A stretch of DNA of 64,000 bases from Chloroflexota bacterium (lineage in GTDB: Bacteria > Chloroflexota > Anaerolineae > Anaerolineales > Anaerolineaceae). The stretch spans positions 1 to 64,000 of the forward strand of contig JAAZOK010000156.1 in assembly GCA_012797815.1 (NCBI GenBank), given 5' to 3'. The translations under genes were made by a program, and so were the position numbers. Each line of letters opens with the position of its first letter. The first letter of the stretch is position 1. Shown piece by piece: positions 7,874 through 16,858 of the stretch. A model generated the notes under the pieces. The model was given only the letters and a program-made list of their open reading frames with translations. It had not been told where the DNA came from and did not search any database.

Positions 7874-10800
7874 ATGATAAATAAAACCGAATTATCCCCG
7901 TTTGAAAAGCAGGTCTTGTTAAAGATCGCACGCGAGGCAATTGCTGCTGCTGTGCATGGTAAACCTTTGCCAGAACTTGACCTGCAAAACATCCCCGCTG
8001 CTCTGCAGGAATACGGTGCCAGCTTTGTAACCCTGACCATCGCTGGTCGTTTACGCGGCTGCATCGGTACCCTTGAAGCTTACCAACCGTTAGCGCAGGA
8101 TGTACAGGAACACGCTGTGGCAGCAGCCATGGAAGATTATCGCTTTTCGCCACTACGGGATGAAGAGCTCGACCGGATAGAGATCGAAATTTCTCGTCTG
8201 ACCCCAACAACATCACTGTCTTATTCCGATCCTGCCGAATTGCCGCAATTGCTGCACCCTTTCGTGGATGGGGTGGTATTGCAGGATGGTTACCGTCGCG
8301 CCACTTTCTTGCCGCAAGTATGGGAGCAATTACCGGATGCGCAGGAATTTCTCACCCATTTATGCTTGAAAATGGGCGCCTCTGGAAACCTCTGGCGGCA
8401 GAAAGTCCTGCAGGTGGGCATCTATTCTGTTGAAGAATTCAAAGAATCCTCCCTTGAAGATCCCGAATCTCGCACTCCCCATGAAAAGGAGATGCATTCT
8501 TCCGATCCGCAGGATAACGATAGTGCTGCTTCCGTTATGGAATCTACCAAGCAGATCAGGGTCAGGGAAGAGACCAAACCTGTCCCGGTCCAGAAACCTG
8601 ATTCCGGGAACCATTTGATACAGAAGGGGATCGATGCTGTCTCTACATTGGCGAAACGTTTATTAAAAGGGATTAAGGAACTCTTTTCGAATGGAAAGGG
8701 CGGTGGTGGGCGGAGAAACAAAAAAGAGAAGGGCGGGAAAGGCTGTTTCCCGCGTGCATTGCTGTGGACAACATTGGGTATTCTGGCACTTTTTGTTATT
8801 TTCTCCATTTTTTTGACCGTCCAATATTTTGCCATCGCAGCCACCCTGCCCAGCGTGGAAGATCTGCGTGCCAAAGCTTCCCAATTTGAGACGACCCGCA
8901 TTTATGATCGCAATGGCAATTTGATCTATGAGATCCTGGATCCGAATGCTGGCTTTCGCACTTATATTCCCCTTGAGAATATGTCCCCTTACATCATCGC
9001 TGCCACCATCGCTACCGAAGATAAGGATTTTTACAATAATCCCGGTTTTGATTTCTGGGGTATTGCCAGAGCTTTGTGGCAAAACTACACTTCAGGTACC
9101 ATCGTGTCAGGGGCATCTACCGTCACTCAGCAACTTGCACGCACGCTGTTGCTTTCCCCTGAAGAGCGGGCGGAACAAACGGTACAGCGCAAAGCCAAGG
9201 AGATCATCCTGGCAGCTGAGATCACCCGCCGCTATAGTAAAGATGAGATCCTGGAATTGTATTTAAACGAGATTTACTACGGGAATCTGGCTTATGGTAT
9301 CCAGGCGGCGGCCGAGACCTATTTCAATACATCGGCTGACCTGCTTGACCTGGCACAGGCTTCTTTTTTAGCCGGTCTTCCACAGGCTCCGGCGGTCTAT
9401 GATGTGTTCAGCAATCCTGAGGCTACCTTCCTGCGCCACCAGGATGTTGTCAATCTGATGTACCAGTTGAGTGCGGAGGAGAACTGCATCGAAGTGAGCA
9501 ACAGCGTCGCACCGGTTTGCGTGAGTATGGATGAAGCAGTGGCAAGTGTGTTGGAGATCGAGGATTATGCTTTTCAACAAAAAGAGATCAGCATGCCTTT
9601 CCCTCATTGGGTGAGTTATGTTCGTGCTTTGTTGGAAGCACAATTTGATGCTCAGACCATCTATCGTTCCGGCTTTAGTATCTACACTACACTTGACCCT
9701 GAATTGCAGAACTATGCCCAAAAAGCAGTTACACAGCAGGTGGCAGCGCTGGTGGAAAATAATGCCTCAGATGGCGCGCTGGTTGCGGTCTATCCCAGGA
9801 GCGGTGAGATCCTGGCAATGGTCGGCTCTGCTGATTTCAATAATGAAGCGATCTCAGGGCAGGTAAATATGGCGGTTTCCCCACGTCAACCGGGCTCATC
9901 CATCAAACCACTTACCTATGCAGCGGCTTTCGAGAAAGGTTGGACGGCTTCCACCCTGATCTGGGATGTGAAGAGTGAATTTCCGCCCTCCGGAGACGAA
10001 AATGATCCCCGCGCCCCCTATATTCCGGTGAATTACGATGGAAAATACCACGGTCCGGTATTGGTGCGCACTGCCCTGGGCAGTTCTTACAATATCCCGG
10101 CGGTAAAAACGCTGCAGTATGTGGGAATCTACGATGACCCTGATACGCCGGAAGAGGATGGATTGATCAAATTCGCAGAACGCATGGGTATCACGACTCT
10201 GACCAGGGATGACTACGGTCTTTCTTTGACGTTAGGTGGGGGGGATGTGTCCTTACTGGAATTGACCTCCGCTTATGCGATTTTTGCCAACAGTGGGGTG
10301 CGTGCTGAACCATACGCCATTTCGCGCATTGTCGATCATGCTGGCAATGTGGTTTATGAACATAGCCAAAATAACCAGCAGGTTCTCAATGCCGATTATG
10401 CTTACCTGATCACCGATATTCTCGCGGATAATGCAGCGCGCAGCCCTGCATTCGGGAACAATTCGATCCTGAACCTGCCCTTTAAAGCATCCGTGAAAAC
10501 CGGCACTACCAACGATTTTCGCGATAATTGGACGCTGGGATATACCCCTGATATCGCGATCGGGGTGTGGGTGGGTAATGCAGATTACACCCCCATGCAG
10601 AATACCAGTGGTCTGACCGGTGCCGCCCCCATCTGGGAGGATGTTATCCAATATGCCATCCAGCGGTATACCGGCGGAGTACCTTCGGTGGTGGAAAAAC
10701 CCTCTACCATCACAAACGAGGTGATCTGTTCCATCAGTGGCGCCAAACCTTCTGAAAGGTGTCCGAGCCAAAGAGGGGAGATATTTGCCATTGATCGCCC

Positions 10801-11506
10801 ACCGCTCTCTGCAGAAAATGATCTGTGGAAAAAGGTCGAGATCGATACCTGGACAAATAAAGAAGTCTCTCTTTACTGCACGGAATATAATGAAGAAAAA
10901 TGGACCCTGAACGTGAGTGATGAATGGGGTAAAAAGTGGATCACGGGTACCAGCGCGGGCAAAGAATGGGCAGCCGATATGGGTTTTGACGACCAGATCA
11001 TTTTCACGCCTGACGAGAAGTGCTCTGAAAATGATTCCCAACCAACCATTAAGTTCGTTGGTTTATCGGATGGCGCCGTTCTCAATCAAAATCCACTTGA
11101 AATAAAGGTGGTCGTTGATGCCCCATCGCATTTTAAGAATTTCAAACTGATGGTAGGGGAAGGATCGGATCCGGATAAGTGGAAGGTAGTGCTGGATGAT
11201 GTCGATCGTACGTATCCCGACGCGACCGTTATTTATACCCTCGACCTGTATGATTACCACAGTTCAATCATCACCCTGCGCTTATTTGTGGAAAATGACA
11301 TGAACGGTTATGCGGAGAAGAAGGTCAAATTATCATTGCAATTGCCAACGCTGACACCCACGGTTACACCCACTCCAACAGAGACGCCCACGCCAACACC
11401 GGAAGTTACTGCCACAGAAACCCCAACGCCTACTGCAACGGGGTCGTTTACCGAAACACCGACTGAAACACTCACAATTGTGCCGGTTTCATCTGCTACT
11501 CCGTAG
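7874..11506 (+). CDS. AMMECR1 domain fused to class A penicillin-binding protein
   Basis: One uninterrupted 1210-codon frame. Residues 10-190 are an AMMECR1 domain (LRGCIGT at 60-66; FSPLRDEEL; IEISRLTP). A charged linker and a basic Gly-rich stretch lead to one membrane segment at about 297-320. Residues 335-510 are a GT51 glycosyltransferase (ATEDKDFY with the catalytic Glu at 382; VSGASTVTQQLAR). Residues 600-930 are a transpeptidase with SxxK at 675-678, SxN at 738-740 and KTGT at 875-878. A C-terminal beta region and a Thr-Pro tail (from about 1155) follow. The PBP part polymerises and cross-links peptidoglycan outside the cell; the AMMECR1 part would stay in the cytoplasm. A second, internal start for the PBP alone is not excluded. 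Confidence 0.9.
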   Translation: MINKTELSPFEKQVLLKIAREAIAAAVHGKPLPELDLQNIPAALQEYGASFVTLTIAGRLRGCIGTLEAYQPLAQDVQEHAVAAAMEDYRFSPLRDEELDRIEIEISRLTPTTSLSYSDPAELPQLLHPFVDGVVLQDGYRRATFLPQVWEQLPDAQEFLTHLCLKMGASGNLWRQKVLQVGIYSVEEFKESSLEDPESRTPHEKEMHSSDPQDNDSAASVMESTKQIRVREETKPVPVQKPDSGNHLIQKGIDAVSTLAKRLLKGIKELFSNGKGGGGRRNKKEKGGKGCFPRALLWTTLGILALFVIFSIFLTVQYFAIAATLPSVEDLRAKASQFETTRIYDRNGNLIYEILDPNAGFRTYIPLENMSPYIIAATIATEDKDFYNNPGFDFWGIARALWQNYTSGTIVSGASTVTQQLARTLLLSPEERAEQTVQRKAKEIILAAEITRRYSKDEILELYLNEIYYGNLAYGIQAAAETYFNTSADLLDLAQASFLAGLPQAPAVYDVFSNPEATFLRHQDVVNLMYQLSAEENCIEVSNSVAPVCVSMDEAVASVLEIEDYAFQQKEISMPFPHWVSYVRALLEAQFDAQTIYRSGFSIYTTLDPELQNYAQKAVTQQVAALVENNASDGALVAVYPRSGEILAMVGSADFNNEAISGQVNMAVSPRQPGSSIKPLTYAAAFEKGWTASTLIWDVKSEFPPSGDENDPRAPYIPVNYDGKYHGPVLVRTALGSSYNIPAVKTLQYVGIYDDPDTPEEDGLIKFAERMGITTLTRDDYGLSLTLGGGDVSLLELTSAYAIFANSGVRAEPYAISRIVDHAGNVVYEHSQNNQQVLNADYAYLITDILADNAARSPAFGNNSILNLPFKASVKTGTTNDFRDNWTLGYTPDIAIGVWVGNADYTPMQNTSGLTGAAPIWEDVIQYAIQRYTGGVPSVVEKPSTITNEVICSISGAKPSERCPSQRGEIFAIDRPPLSAENDLWKKVEIDTWTNKEVSLYCTEYNEEKWTLNVSDEWGKKWITGTSAGKEWAADMGFDDQIIFTPDEKCSENDSQPTIKFVGLSDGAVLNQNPLEIKVVVDAPSHFKNFKLMVGEGSDPDKWKVVLDDVDRTYPDATVIYTLDLYDYHSSIITLRLFVENDMNGYAEKKVKLSLQLPTLTPTVTPTPTETPTPTPEVTATETPTPTATGSFTETPTETLTIVPVSSATP

Positions 11507-11551
11507 GGGAAGGGCTTATTTAACAGAAGAAGTCACCTGTGATAAAATTAC

Positions 11552-11585
11552 ATCCCGTGACTGAAGATCTTCACGGGATTTTTTC
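11552..11585 (+). terminator. Intrinsic terminator after the AMMECR1-PBP gene
   Basis: ATCCCGTGA (11552-11560) pairs with TCACGGGAT (11571-11579), followed by a run of T residues to 11585. It lies 45 bases after the PBP stop codon and just before the ptsH promoter region, separating the two transcripts. Confidence 0.85.
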
Positions 11586-11596
11586 TATTTTGGTAA

Positions 11597-11625
11597 TTGC
11601 CGATTGTTATCGGTTTAGTATTATA
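11597..11625 (+). promoter_or_regulatory. Probable ptsHI promoter
   Basis: TTGCCG at 11597-11602 and ATTATA at 11620-11625 with a 17-base spacer (TATTAT with 16 is an alternative register). It sits between the upstream terminator and ptsH (ATG 11643), leaving a leader of about 10 bases containing the SD AGGAGAAG. Confidence 0.55.
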
Positions 11626-11642
11626 AAAATCAGGAGAAGAAG

Positions 11643-11930
11643 ATGAAGGAAGCTAAAGTTGTTGTAAATAATAAAGTTGGGCTGCATGCAAGACCTGCTG
11701 CACTTTTTGTCCAGACTGCATCAAAGTTTCAAAGTGAAATTAGTGTTTCCTGCCATGATCCCAAGGAAGATAAACTCCGCACAGCAAATGCGAAAAGCAT
11801 TCTCGGAATCCTGACGTTGGGTGTGTTTCAGGGAATTGAGATCACGATCAAAGCTGATGGAACGGATGAAGAAGATGCTGCCAAGGCGCTGGTGGAATTG
11901 GTCGAAAACAATTTCGGAGAAGAAGCATGA
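11643..11930 (+). CDS. ptsH: Phosphocarrier protein HPr
   Basis: 95 residues, slightly longer than the usual 85-90. The phosphorylated His is at 15 in VGLHARPA. The helix with the regulatory Ser is kept as AKSILGILTLG (Ser 52), displaced by a few inserted residues in the preceding loop. HPr takes phosphate from PEP through enzyme I and passes it to EII permeases or other acceptors. The conserved regulatory Ser means HPr kinase control is possible, but no hprK lies in the window. Its stop overlaps the ptsI start by four bases (ATGA), so the two are translationally coupled. Confidence 0.95.
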   Translation: MKEAKVVVNNKVGLHARPAALFVQTASKFQSEISVSCHDPKEDKLRTANAKSILGILTLGVFQGIEITIKADGTDEEDAAKALVELVENNFGEEA

Positions 11931-13660
11931 AAAAGCTGAAGGGCGTTGCAGCTTCCCGCGGGATTTGCATCGGACCAGCCTTTCAATTTCTACGCACTGA
12001 ACTCAATACTGAAAAAATCGAAACAAATGATCCTGAAGCTGAAATTATTCGGCTGGATGCTGCAATTAAAACTGCCAAAGATCAAATCGAAAACATTTAC
12101 CAAAAAGCACGCGGTGAATCAAGTGCAGCCGATGCTGAGATCTTCCAGGCTCATAAGATGATTTTGGATGATCCCGAAATGATTTCTGCCATTAAGACCC
12201 GCATTGTTGATGAGAGGGTGAATGGTGAATTTGCGGTTGCTGAAACAGCCAAGACTTTTGCAGCAACCATGGCAGCCATGGACGACGAATATTTTGCAGC
12301 CCGCGCCACCGATATCATGGATGTGGCGAATCGGCTGCTGCGGGTAATGATGAATGTGGCGGAATCTCCCACGGAAGGATTACAGGAACCTTCCATTATT
12401 CTGGCAGATGACCTGACTCCGTCCGATACGGTTTTATTAGATAAGACCATGGTACTGGGGTTCTGTATTGCACAGGGCTCGGCTACCTCTCACACTGCTA
12501 TTCTCGCACGCGGGCTTGGATTGCCGGCGGTGGCGGGTGCCGGGAATGATGTCATGCAGATCAAAAGCGGCACGAAAATGATTGTGGATGGTAGCAATGG
12601 ATTGGTATTTTTAGACCCTGATGCGGCAACCGAACAGGAATATAAGAGACGCAAAGAGACCAGCCAGAATCTACAGGCAGAAGCATTGAAGTTTGCCCAT
12701 GAACATGCGAAAACGATCGATGGCGCTGAATTCGAGATCGTTGCCAATATTGGAAATGTGGAAGACGCAAAATTTGCAGTAGAAAATGGTGCGGAAGGAG
12801 TTGGTCTGCTACGTACCGAGTTTTTATATCTCGAAAGAAATTCTTTGCCAACCGAAGAAGAACAATACAAGGCTTATAAAGCCATTATGGATGTCTTCGG
12901 AGATAATCCGGTGGTGCTGCGTACCCTGGATGTAGGCGGGGATAAAGAGATACCGTATCTTCATCTGGAAAAAGAAATGAACCCATTTCTTGGTGAAAGA
13001 GCGCTACGTCTGTGTTTGAGTCGTCCTGATATCTTCAAACCCCAATTACGGGCGGCATTACGTGCTGGGGTGGGACATAATTTGAAAATCATGTTCCCCA
13101 TGGTCGCCACCCTGTGTTGTGTGCGCGATGCTAAAGCTGTAGTGGATGAATGTAAAGCTGAATTGCGTGAAGAAGGTATTCCCTTTGCGGAGGATGCAGA
13201 AATTGGCATCATGGTCGAGATCCCCTCCGCCGCCGTGATCGCAGATCAACTGGCCAAAGAAGTTGACTTTTTCTCCATTGGCACAAATGACCTCAGCCAG
13301 TATACGATGGCTGCCGATCGAACCAATCCAAAGGTCGCCAAGTTCTCCAATGCTTTCCAACCGGCAGTGCTGCGGTTGATCAAGATGGTCATCAAGGCTG
13401 CTCACGAAGAAGGAAAATGGGTTGGAATGTGTGGTGAATTAGCCGGTGAACCATTGGCAGCACCGATCCTGGTGGGACTTGGTCTGGATGAGTTCAGCAT
13501 GAGCCCACCCTTCATTCCCCTGGTAAAACAGATCATCCGGAATCTGAAAGCGGATGAAATGGTCGCCCTGGCAGAAGCAGTGTTGCAACTTGAGGCACCG
13601 GAAGACATTCAAGATTTCGTCAGAAAAGAGATCCCGTTCATCGGTGAGATCGCTTCATAA
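11927..13660 (+). CDS. ptsI: PEP-protein phosphotransferase enzyme I
   Basis: 577 residues, the normal length. The swivelling domain has the active His at 189 in GSATSHTAILARGLGLP. The PEP-binding barrel shows VLLRTEF-type (GVGLLRTEFLYLER), LRTLDVGGDKEI, MVEIPSAA and FFSIGTNDLSQYTMAADR motifs, and a late Cys (VGMCGELAGEP). The enzyme autophosphorylates from PEP and charges HPr. It follows ptsH with a four-base overlap and is followed by a terminator. No sugar-specific EII gene is nearby, so the phosphate acceptor may be a regulator or dihydroxyacetone kinase elsewhere. Confidence 0.96.
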   Translation: MKKLKGVAASRGICIGPAFQFLRTELNTEKIETNDPEAEIIRLDAAIKTAKDQIENIYQKARGESSAADAEIFQAHKMILDDPEMISAIKTRIVDERVNGEFAVAETAKTFAATMAAMDDEYFAARATDIMDVANRLLRVMMNVAESPTEGLQEPSIILADDLTPSDTVLLDKTMVLGFCIAQGSATSHTAILARGLGLPAVAGAGNDVMQIKSGTKMIVDGSNGLVFLDPDAATEQEYKRRKETSQNLQAEALKFAHEHAKTIDGAEFEIVANIGNVEDAKFAVENGAEGVGLLRTEFLYLERNSLPTEEEQYKAYKAIMDVFGDNPVVLRTLDVGGDKEIPYLHLEKEMNPFLGERALRLCLSRPDIFKPQLRAALRAGVGHNLKIMFPMVATLCCVRDAKAVVDECKAELREEGIPFAEDAEIGIMVEIPSAAVIADQLAKEVDFFSIGTNDLSQYTMAADRTNPKVAKFSNAFQPAVLRLIKMVIKAAHEEGKWVGMCGELAGEPLAAPILVGLGLDEFSMSPPFIPLVKQIIRNLKADEMVALAEAVLQLEAPEDIQDFVRKEIPFIGEIAS

Positions 13661-13689
13661 AACAATCGAAGATTAAGTCGATAGCATCA

Positions 13690-13715
13690 AAGGGAACAAC
13701 GCCGTTCCCTTTTTT
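13690..13715. terminator. Bidirectional terminator between ptsI and the methyltransferase-like gene
   Basis: AAGGGAAC (13690-13697) pairs with GTTCCCTT (13704-13711) around a six-base loop, with T residues on the plus-strand side. It sits between the convergent ends of ptsI and the gene ending at 13718. Confidence 0.85.
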
Positions 13716-13717
13716 AT

Positions 13718-15952
13718 TTAAAGTAGCTTGAGCTGGGTGGGTGGATCCCATAAGGGCGGGTCGGCATCCAGAATATCCTGCCAGGCTTGCAGGGTAAGAT
13801 TTTCCTGATTGAAGATATTCCTGAGTTGACGATATTTCAAAAGATGACCATTGTGCGTGAGTGCTTCGTTCAGAAGTAAATTTCGTTTGCGCTTGACCAG
13901 AATTAGGCGTGAACGGCTGGCGGGAAAAACCACCACCTTCTCAGTGAGATTTTTAACAGGGTTATCTTGAAGAAACATTTGGAATATCGCGGTGTTGGTG
14001 AGGAAGAAGCGATATCTGGGGCGACCATCCTTGGTTTGCCATTCGATCTCTTCTCCAATGATGGTTTTAAATCCCAGATTCTTTCCTAATTGGATGACCA
14101 GCGTGCGCATTTCGTTGAGATCATTTTCACGTTTTGACGGTTCTTCTCCCGGGTCAAGCTGGTAGGTCTGTGTGTCCAAATTGACACGGGTAGCATATGA
14201 CTCCAAACAGGCTTTGCCGAAGAATCTATCAGGGGTGAACAAACCCTGGAATTGTGTGCATAACGATCGATATATATCGGGGAATTCAAGAATGGGCTGT
14301 TGCCGGATCATCGCTACCACGTGTTGCTCGATGCGGTCATCAAGAGAGGGTTCCATCTGGCGAGGGTCATTGAGACTCCATTGAACATTCCCCGAACTTT
14401 CTCCGGTGAATTGGCGATAAATCGCCCGATTGGCTAGCTCTGTCTGCAAATCGTTAATGATCGCATTGTAAAGATCAGTGTTCTCACCGGTAAGTTGGGC
14501 AGGCAACCCTGCCTGTTCTGCCATGGTCAACAATTTGATGAAATAAAGGTCTTTGAACGTAGCTGGTTCTCCCTTTTTTGCCAGGAAACGGATCAGACCA
14601 TCTCGGATTTGTTGTGACGAATCCTGCGTTTTATTGGGCAGGTTGGATGATCGCGAACTCCAAATATATTGGAATATCTCATCATTATTTCGATATGCAT
14701 ATCCTTCCAGTTGCAATCCAGCCTGATAAGCCCCCAGTATTACAGCCAATTGATAGGAGGGGGTGAAATTCATGGATAAACCTAAAATGTTGTTTTCCGC
14801 AGAGGATTCTGGCTGGAATGATGTGAAAGTTGTCGTCAGGGCTTGAGCGAACCAAAACCAGCCGTAACGTTGCCTGGAAAGCGCGGCTAACATTCCTTCC
14901 GCAGCTTTTTTACCCAGCAGCCAGGCAGACCATACCGCTGAAAAGGTCCAGAAAGCCTGGTTGGGTCGCGGAAAGATGCAATAACATTTCTCCATGTGGA
15001 GTGCGCTATTTTGCGAGTAGAGGTCGTCTGAGATCTTGCGATCGAAAAGGCAGATACTGGAGGATCGATCGGGTAATAACGGGAAAGAAGTGACCTGGCA
15101 GGGTTTTTTGAATCCTGTCCATGTTTTAATTGCCTGAAAAAGAGCATGATAGATATTCTTTTCAAAGAATGTGGCCGGAGTGGTTAATTGTTGGGGGCGA
15201 TAGCCGCGGGACGGCCAATACCATAAGGTCGAAGCATGATCGAAGACCTCTACCAGCAGCGCAGCCAGCATGGCTCTTACTGCACTTGAAGCATTCAACC
15301 TATCCAGAATATTGAAGAGGATCACAATGAGGTGTAACGCACGCGGTGTGTAACAGGCAAGCGTGTACTGAAGTGCTTTTTGGTTGTCGATACCTTCGAT
15401 CGTACAACGTTGCAGAGCTCTAGACCGGTATACGGCGAAATTCCCGATCTGCTGCAGACAATCGATATCATATTGTGCCACCGGGAAAGAACCGCTTTCA
15501 TGGCAGTGCGGGCAAATATAGACGACCAATTCAGGTATCTCTGCGTTCTTTTTCCAGACATATCCCTCTGCCATCACCGACCTGCCACAGTGGCGGCATT
15601 CCGTTTGATAAAGACTCTGGATATATTGATCCAGTTTCCGGGTATGCCATTCCTGCTCCAGAAGAAGATGTACACAGTTGCGGAATTCCTTTTCAGAATG
15701 ATTTTGTGCCAGCACTTCTGTCATCAGGCGCAGGATGGGATTTTTTTGTGCCTGGAAAACACGGAAACCGGCGCCAGCCGCTTCTAACGTATATAAGGGA
15801 TTTGACCCAAAGGGGTCGAGAATGTCACAACCTTCCGGGGCATTTCCTTGTAACCAGGTTGAAATTATCCCCTCATAGTAAGGAGGTAGAAAACGTTTTA
15901 ATGGATAACGATAGATCGATTCCCCGGGTTGTATGAAGGTTATCTCATGCAT
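13718..15952 (-). CDS. Large orphan DNA-methyltransferase-like protein
   Basis: 744 residues from ATG 15952, which has GGAGG 11 bases upstream; a further in-frame ATG at 16081 lies inside the opposing region and adds unconserved sequence. Near the N-terminus ILDPFGSNPLYTLEAAGAG (45-62) resembles the SAM-binding motif of N6/N4 DNA methyltransferases (DPFxGSGT). A zinc ribbon follows (Cys 119, 122, 147, 150). Where the catalytic DPPY motif is expected I find only LFDRKISDDLY, so methylation activity is doubtful. The last 230 residues form another domain (winged-helix-like then LGKNLGFKTIIGEEIEW and VVFPASRSRLILVKRKR), possibly nuclease-fold derived. No partner restriction gene is adjacent. Confidence 0.6.
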   Translation of the reverse strand: MHEITFIQPGESIYRYPLKRFLPPYYEGIISTWLQGNAPEGCDILDPFGSNPLYTLEAAGAGFRVFQAQKNPILRLMTEVLAQNHSEKEFRNCVHLLLEQEWHTRKLDQYIQSLYQTECRHCGRSVMAEGYVWKKNAEIPELVVYICPHCHESGSFPVAQYDIDCLQQIGNFAVYRSRALQRCTIEGIDNQKALQYTLACYTPRALHLIVILFNILDRLNASSAVRAMLAALLVEVFDHASTLWYWPSRGYRPQQLTTPATFFEKNIYHALFQAIKTWTGFKKPCQVTSFPLLPDRSSSICLFDRKISDDLYSQNSALHMEKCYCIFPRPNQAFWTFSAVWSAWLLGKKAAEGMLAALSRQRYGWFWFAQALTTTFTSFQPESSAENNILGLSMNFTPSYQLAVILGAYQAGLQLEGYAYRNNDEIFQYIWSSRSSNLPNKTQDSSQQIRDGLIRFLAKKGEPATFKDLYFIKLLTMAEQAGLPAQLTGENTDLYNAIINDLQTELANRAIYRQFTGESSGNVQWSLNDPRQMEPSLDDRIEQHVVAMIRQQPILEFPDIYRSLCTQFQGLFTPDRFFGKACLESYATRVNLDTQTYQLDPGEEPSKRENDLNEMRTLVIQLGKNLGFKTIIGEEIEWQTKDGRPRYRFFLTNTAIFQMFLQDNPVKNLTEKVVVFPASRSRLILVKRKRNLLLNEALTHNGHLLKYRQLRNIFNQENLTLQAWQDILDADPPLWDPPTQLKLL

Positions 15953-16046
15953 GGGTTTGAGATCCTCCAAATCTAGTATACAGGATATTGAGATCCTGGT
16001 GCGCGATCTTCTGGTGTTAAAATCAGGTAATACGAAGAGGCATAAA

Positions 16047-16817
16047 ATGCAGAGAAAATTGGAAATTCCGGGTAAAACCAAACCCTATGTGATGGCGCAC
16101 CGTGGCAACCGTGTGCAGTGCCCTGAAAATACCCTGACGGCATTTCAACAGGCTTTCAAAGACGGGGCGGATATTCTTGAAACGGATTTGCATTTAAGTA
16201 AGGACGGTCAATTCATCTGTATCCATGATGGCACTTTGGACCGCACAACTGATCGAACAGGTAGGATCGAAGATCTAACCGCAACAGAGATCAAGCAAGC
16301 CTCTGCTTTCAATCACATGCCAGGTTTTGAAAAAGAGCGTGTGCCCTTGTTGAATGAAACAACTGCGATCTTGCCGGAAGATGTGGCGCTGGCGCTTGAG
16401 TTGAAAAGTGACCGTTTTCTGGAAGAAGATATTTGCCGCAGATTAGTAGGGGCATTGAAAGATGCCGGGGTGTTGGAACGCACCATTGTGCTTTCCTTCA
16501 GCATGTCTCGAATTTTAACCGTTCGCAAAACGGCAGCCGATATGCCGATCGGTCTGATCACCATGAAAAAGATCGTTCCACCACCCCAGGTGGATATGGT
16601 GGGACCTTTTTTCCCGATCTTATGGTTAAACCCCTTTTATTTGCATACTGCCCATGATCGTGGTTTGCTGGTCTGTCCGCTTGATCCGGTTCCGGAAGCG
16701 CGTCTGAAGCATTATCTCAGAATAGGTTGTGATGCCATCATCACGGATAATTCTGCTGTCACCTGCCAGGCAGTTGAAGATTTACTGCCGGTGCTCCATC
16801 CTGAGAAAGGAAAATAG
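16047..16817 (+). CDS. Glycerophosphodiester phosphodiesterase
   Basis: 256 residues from ATG 16047 (GAAGAGG upstream); an in-frame ATG at 15933 overlaps the divergent gene. The GDPD fold is clear: VMAHRGN with the first catalytic His, PENTLTAFQQAF, GADILETDLHLSKDG with metal-binding Glu/Asp, and ICIHDGTLDRTTDRTG with the second His. The enzyme hydrolyses glycerophosphodiesters to glycerol-3-phosphate and an alcohol. No signal peptide is visible, so it is cytoplasmic, like UgpQ. It heads a four-gene plus-strand run; the next gene starts 41 bases downstream. Confidence 0.92.
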   Translation: MQRKLEIPGKTKPYVMAHRGNRVQCPENTLTAFQQAFKDGADILETDLHLSKDGQFICIHDGTLDRTTDRTGRIEDLTATEIKQASAFNHMPGFEKERVPLLNETTAILPEDVALALELKSDRFLEEDICRRLVGALKDAGVLERTIVLSFSMSRILTVRKTAADMPIGLITMKKIVPPPQVDMVGPFFPILWLNPFYLHTAHDRGLLVCPLDPVPEARLKHYLRIGCDAIITDNSAVTCQAVEDLLPVLHPEKGK

Positions 16818-16858
16818 GCGGTAGCAAAGATCCTGATTCCCGCTGATCTGGAAATAGC

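Noticed and set aside
8430-8700. Possible frameshift or assembly join producing the AMMECR1-PBP fusion
   Set aside because: The frame is continuous through a charged linker of plausible composition, and no second stop or restart signal is seen; only external comparison could still overturn this.
10253-11041. 262-codon minus-strand frame in the PBP gene
   Set aside because: It is a shadow of the transpeptidase coding sequence, with no domain and no start signal.
11340-11500. Repeated ACACCCAC/CCAACG-like units that might suggest a repeat array
   Set aside because: They are in frame and encode the Thr-Pro tail of the PBP fusion; spacing is codon-based, with no CRISPR-like spacers.
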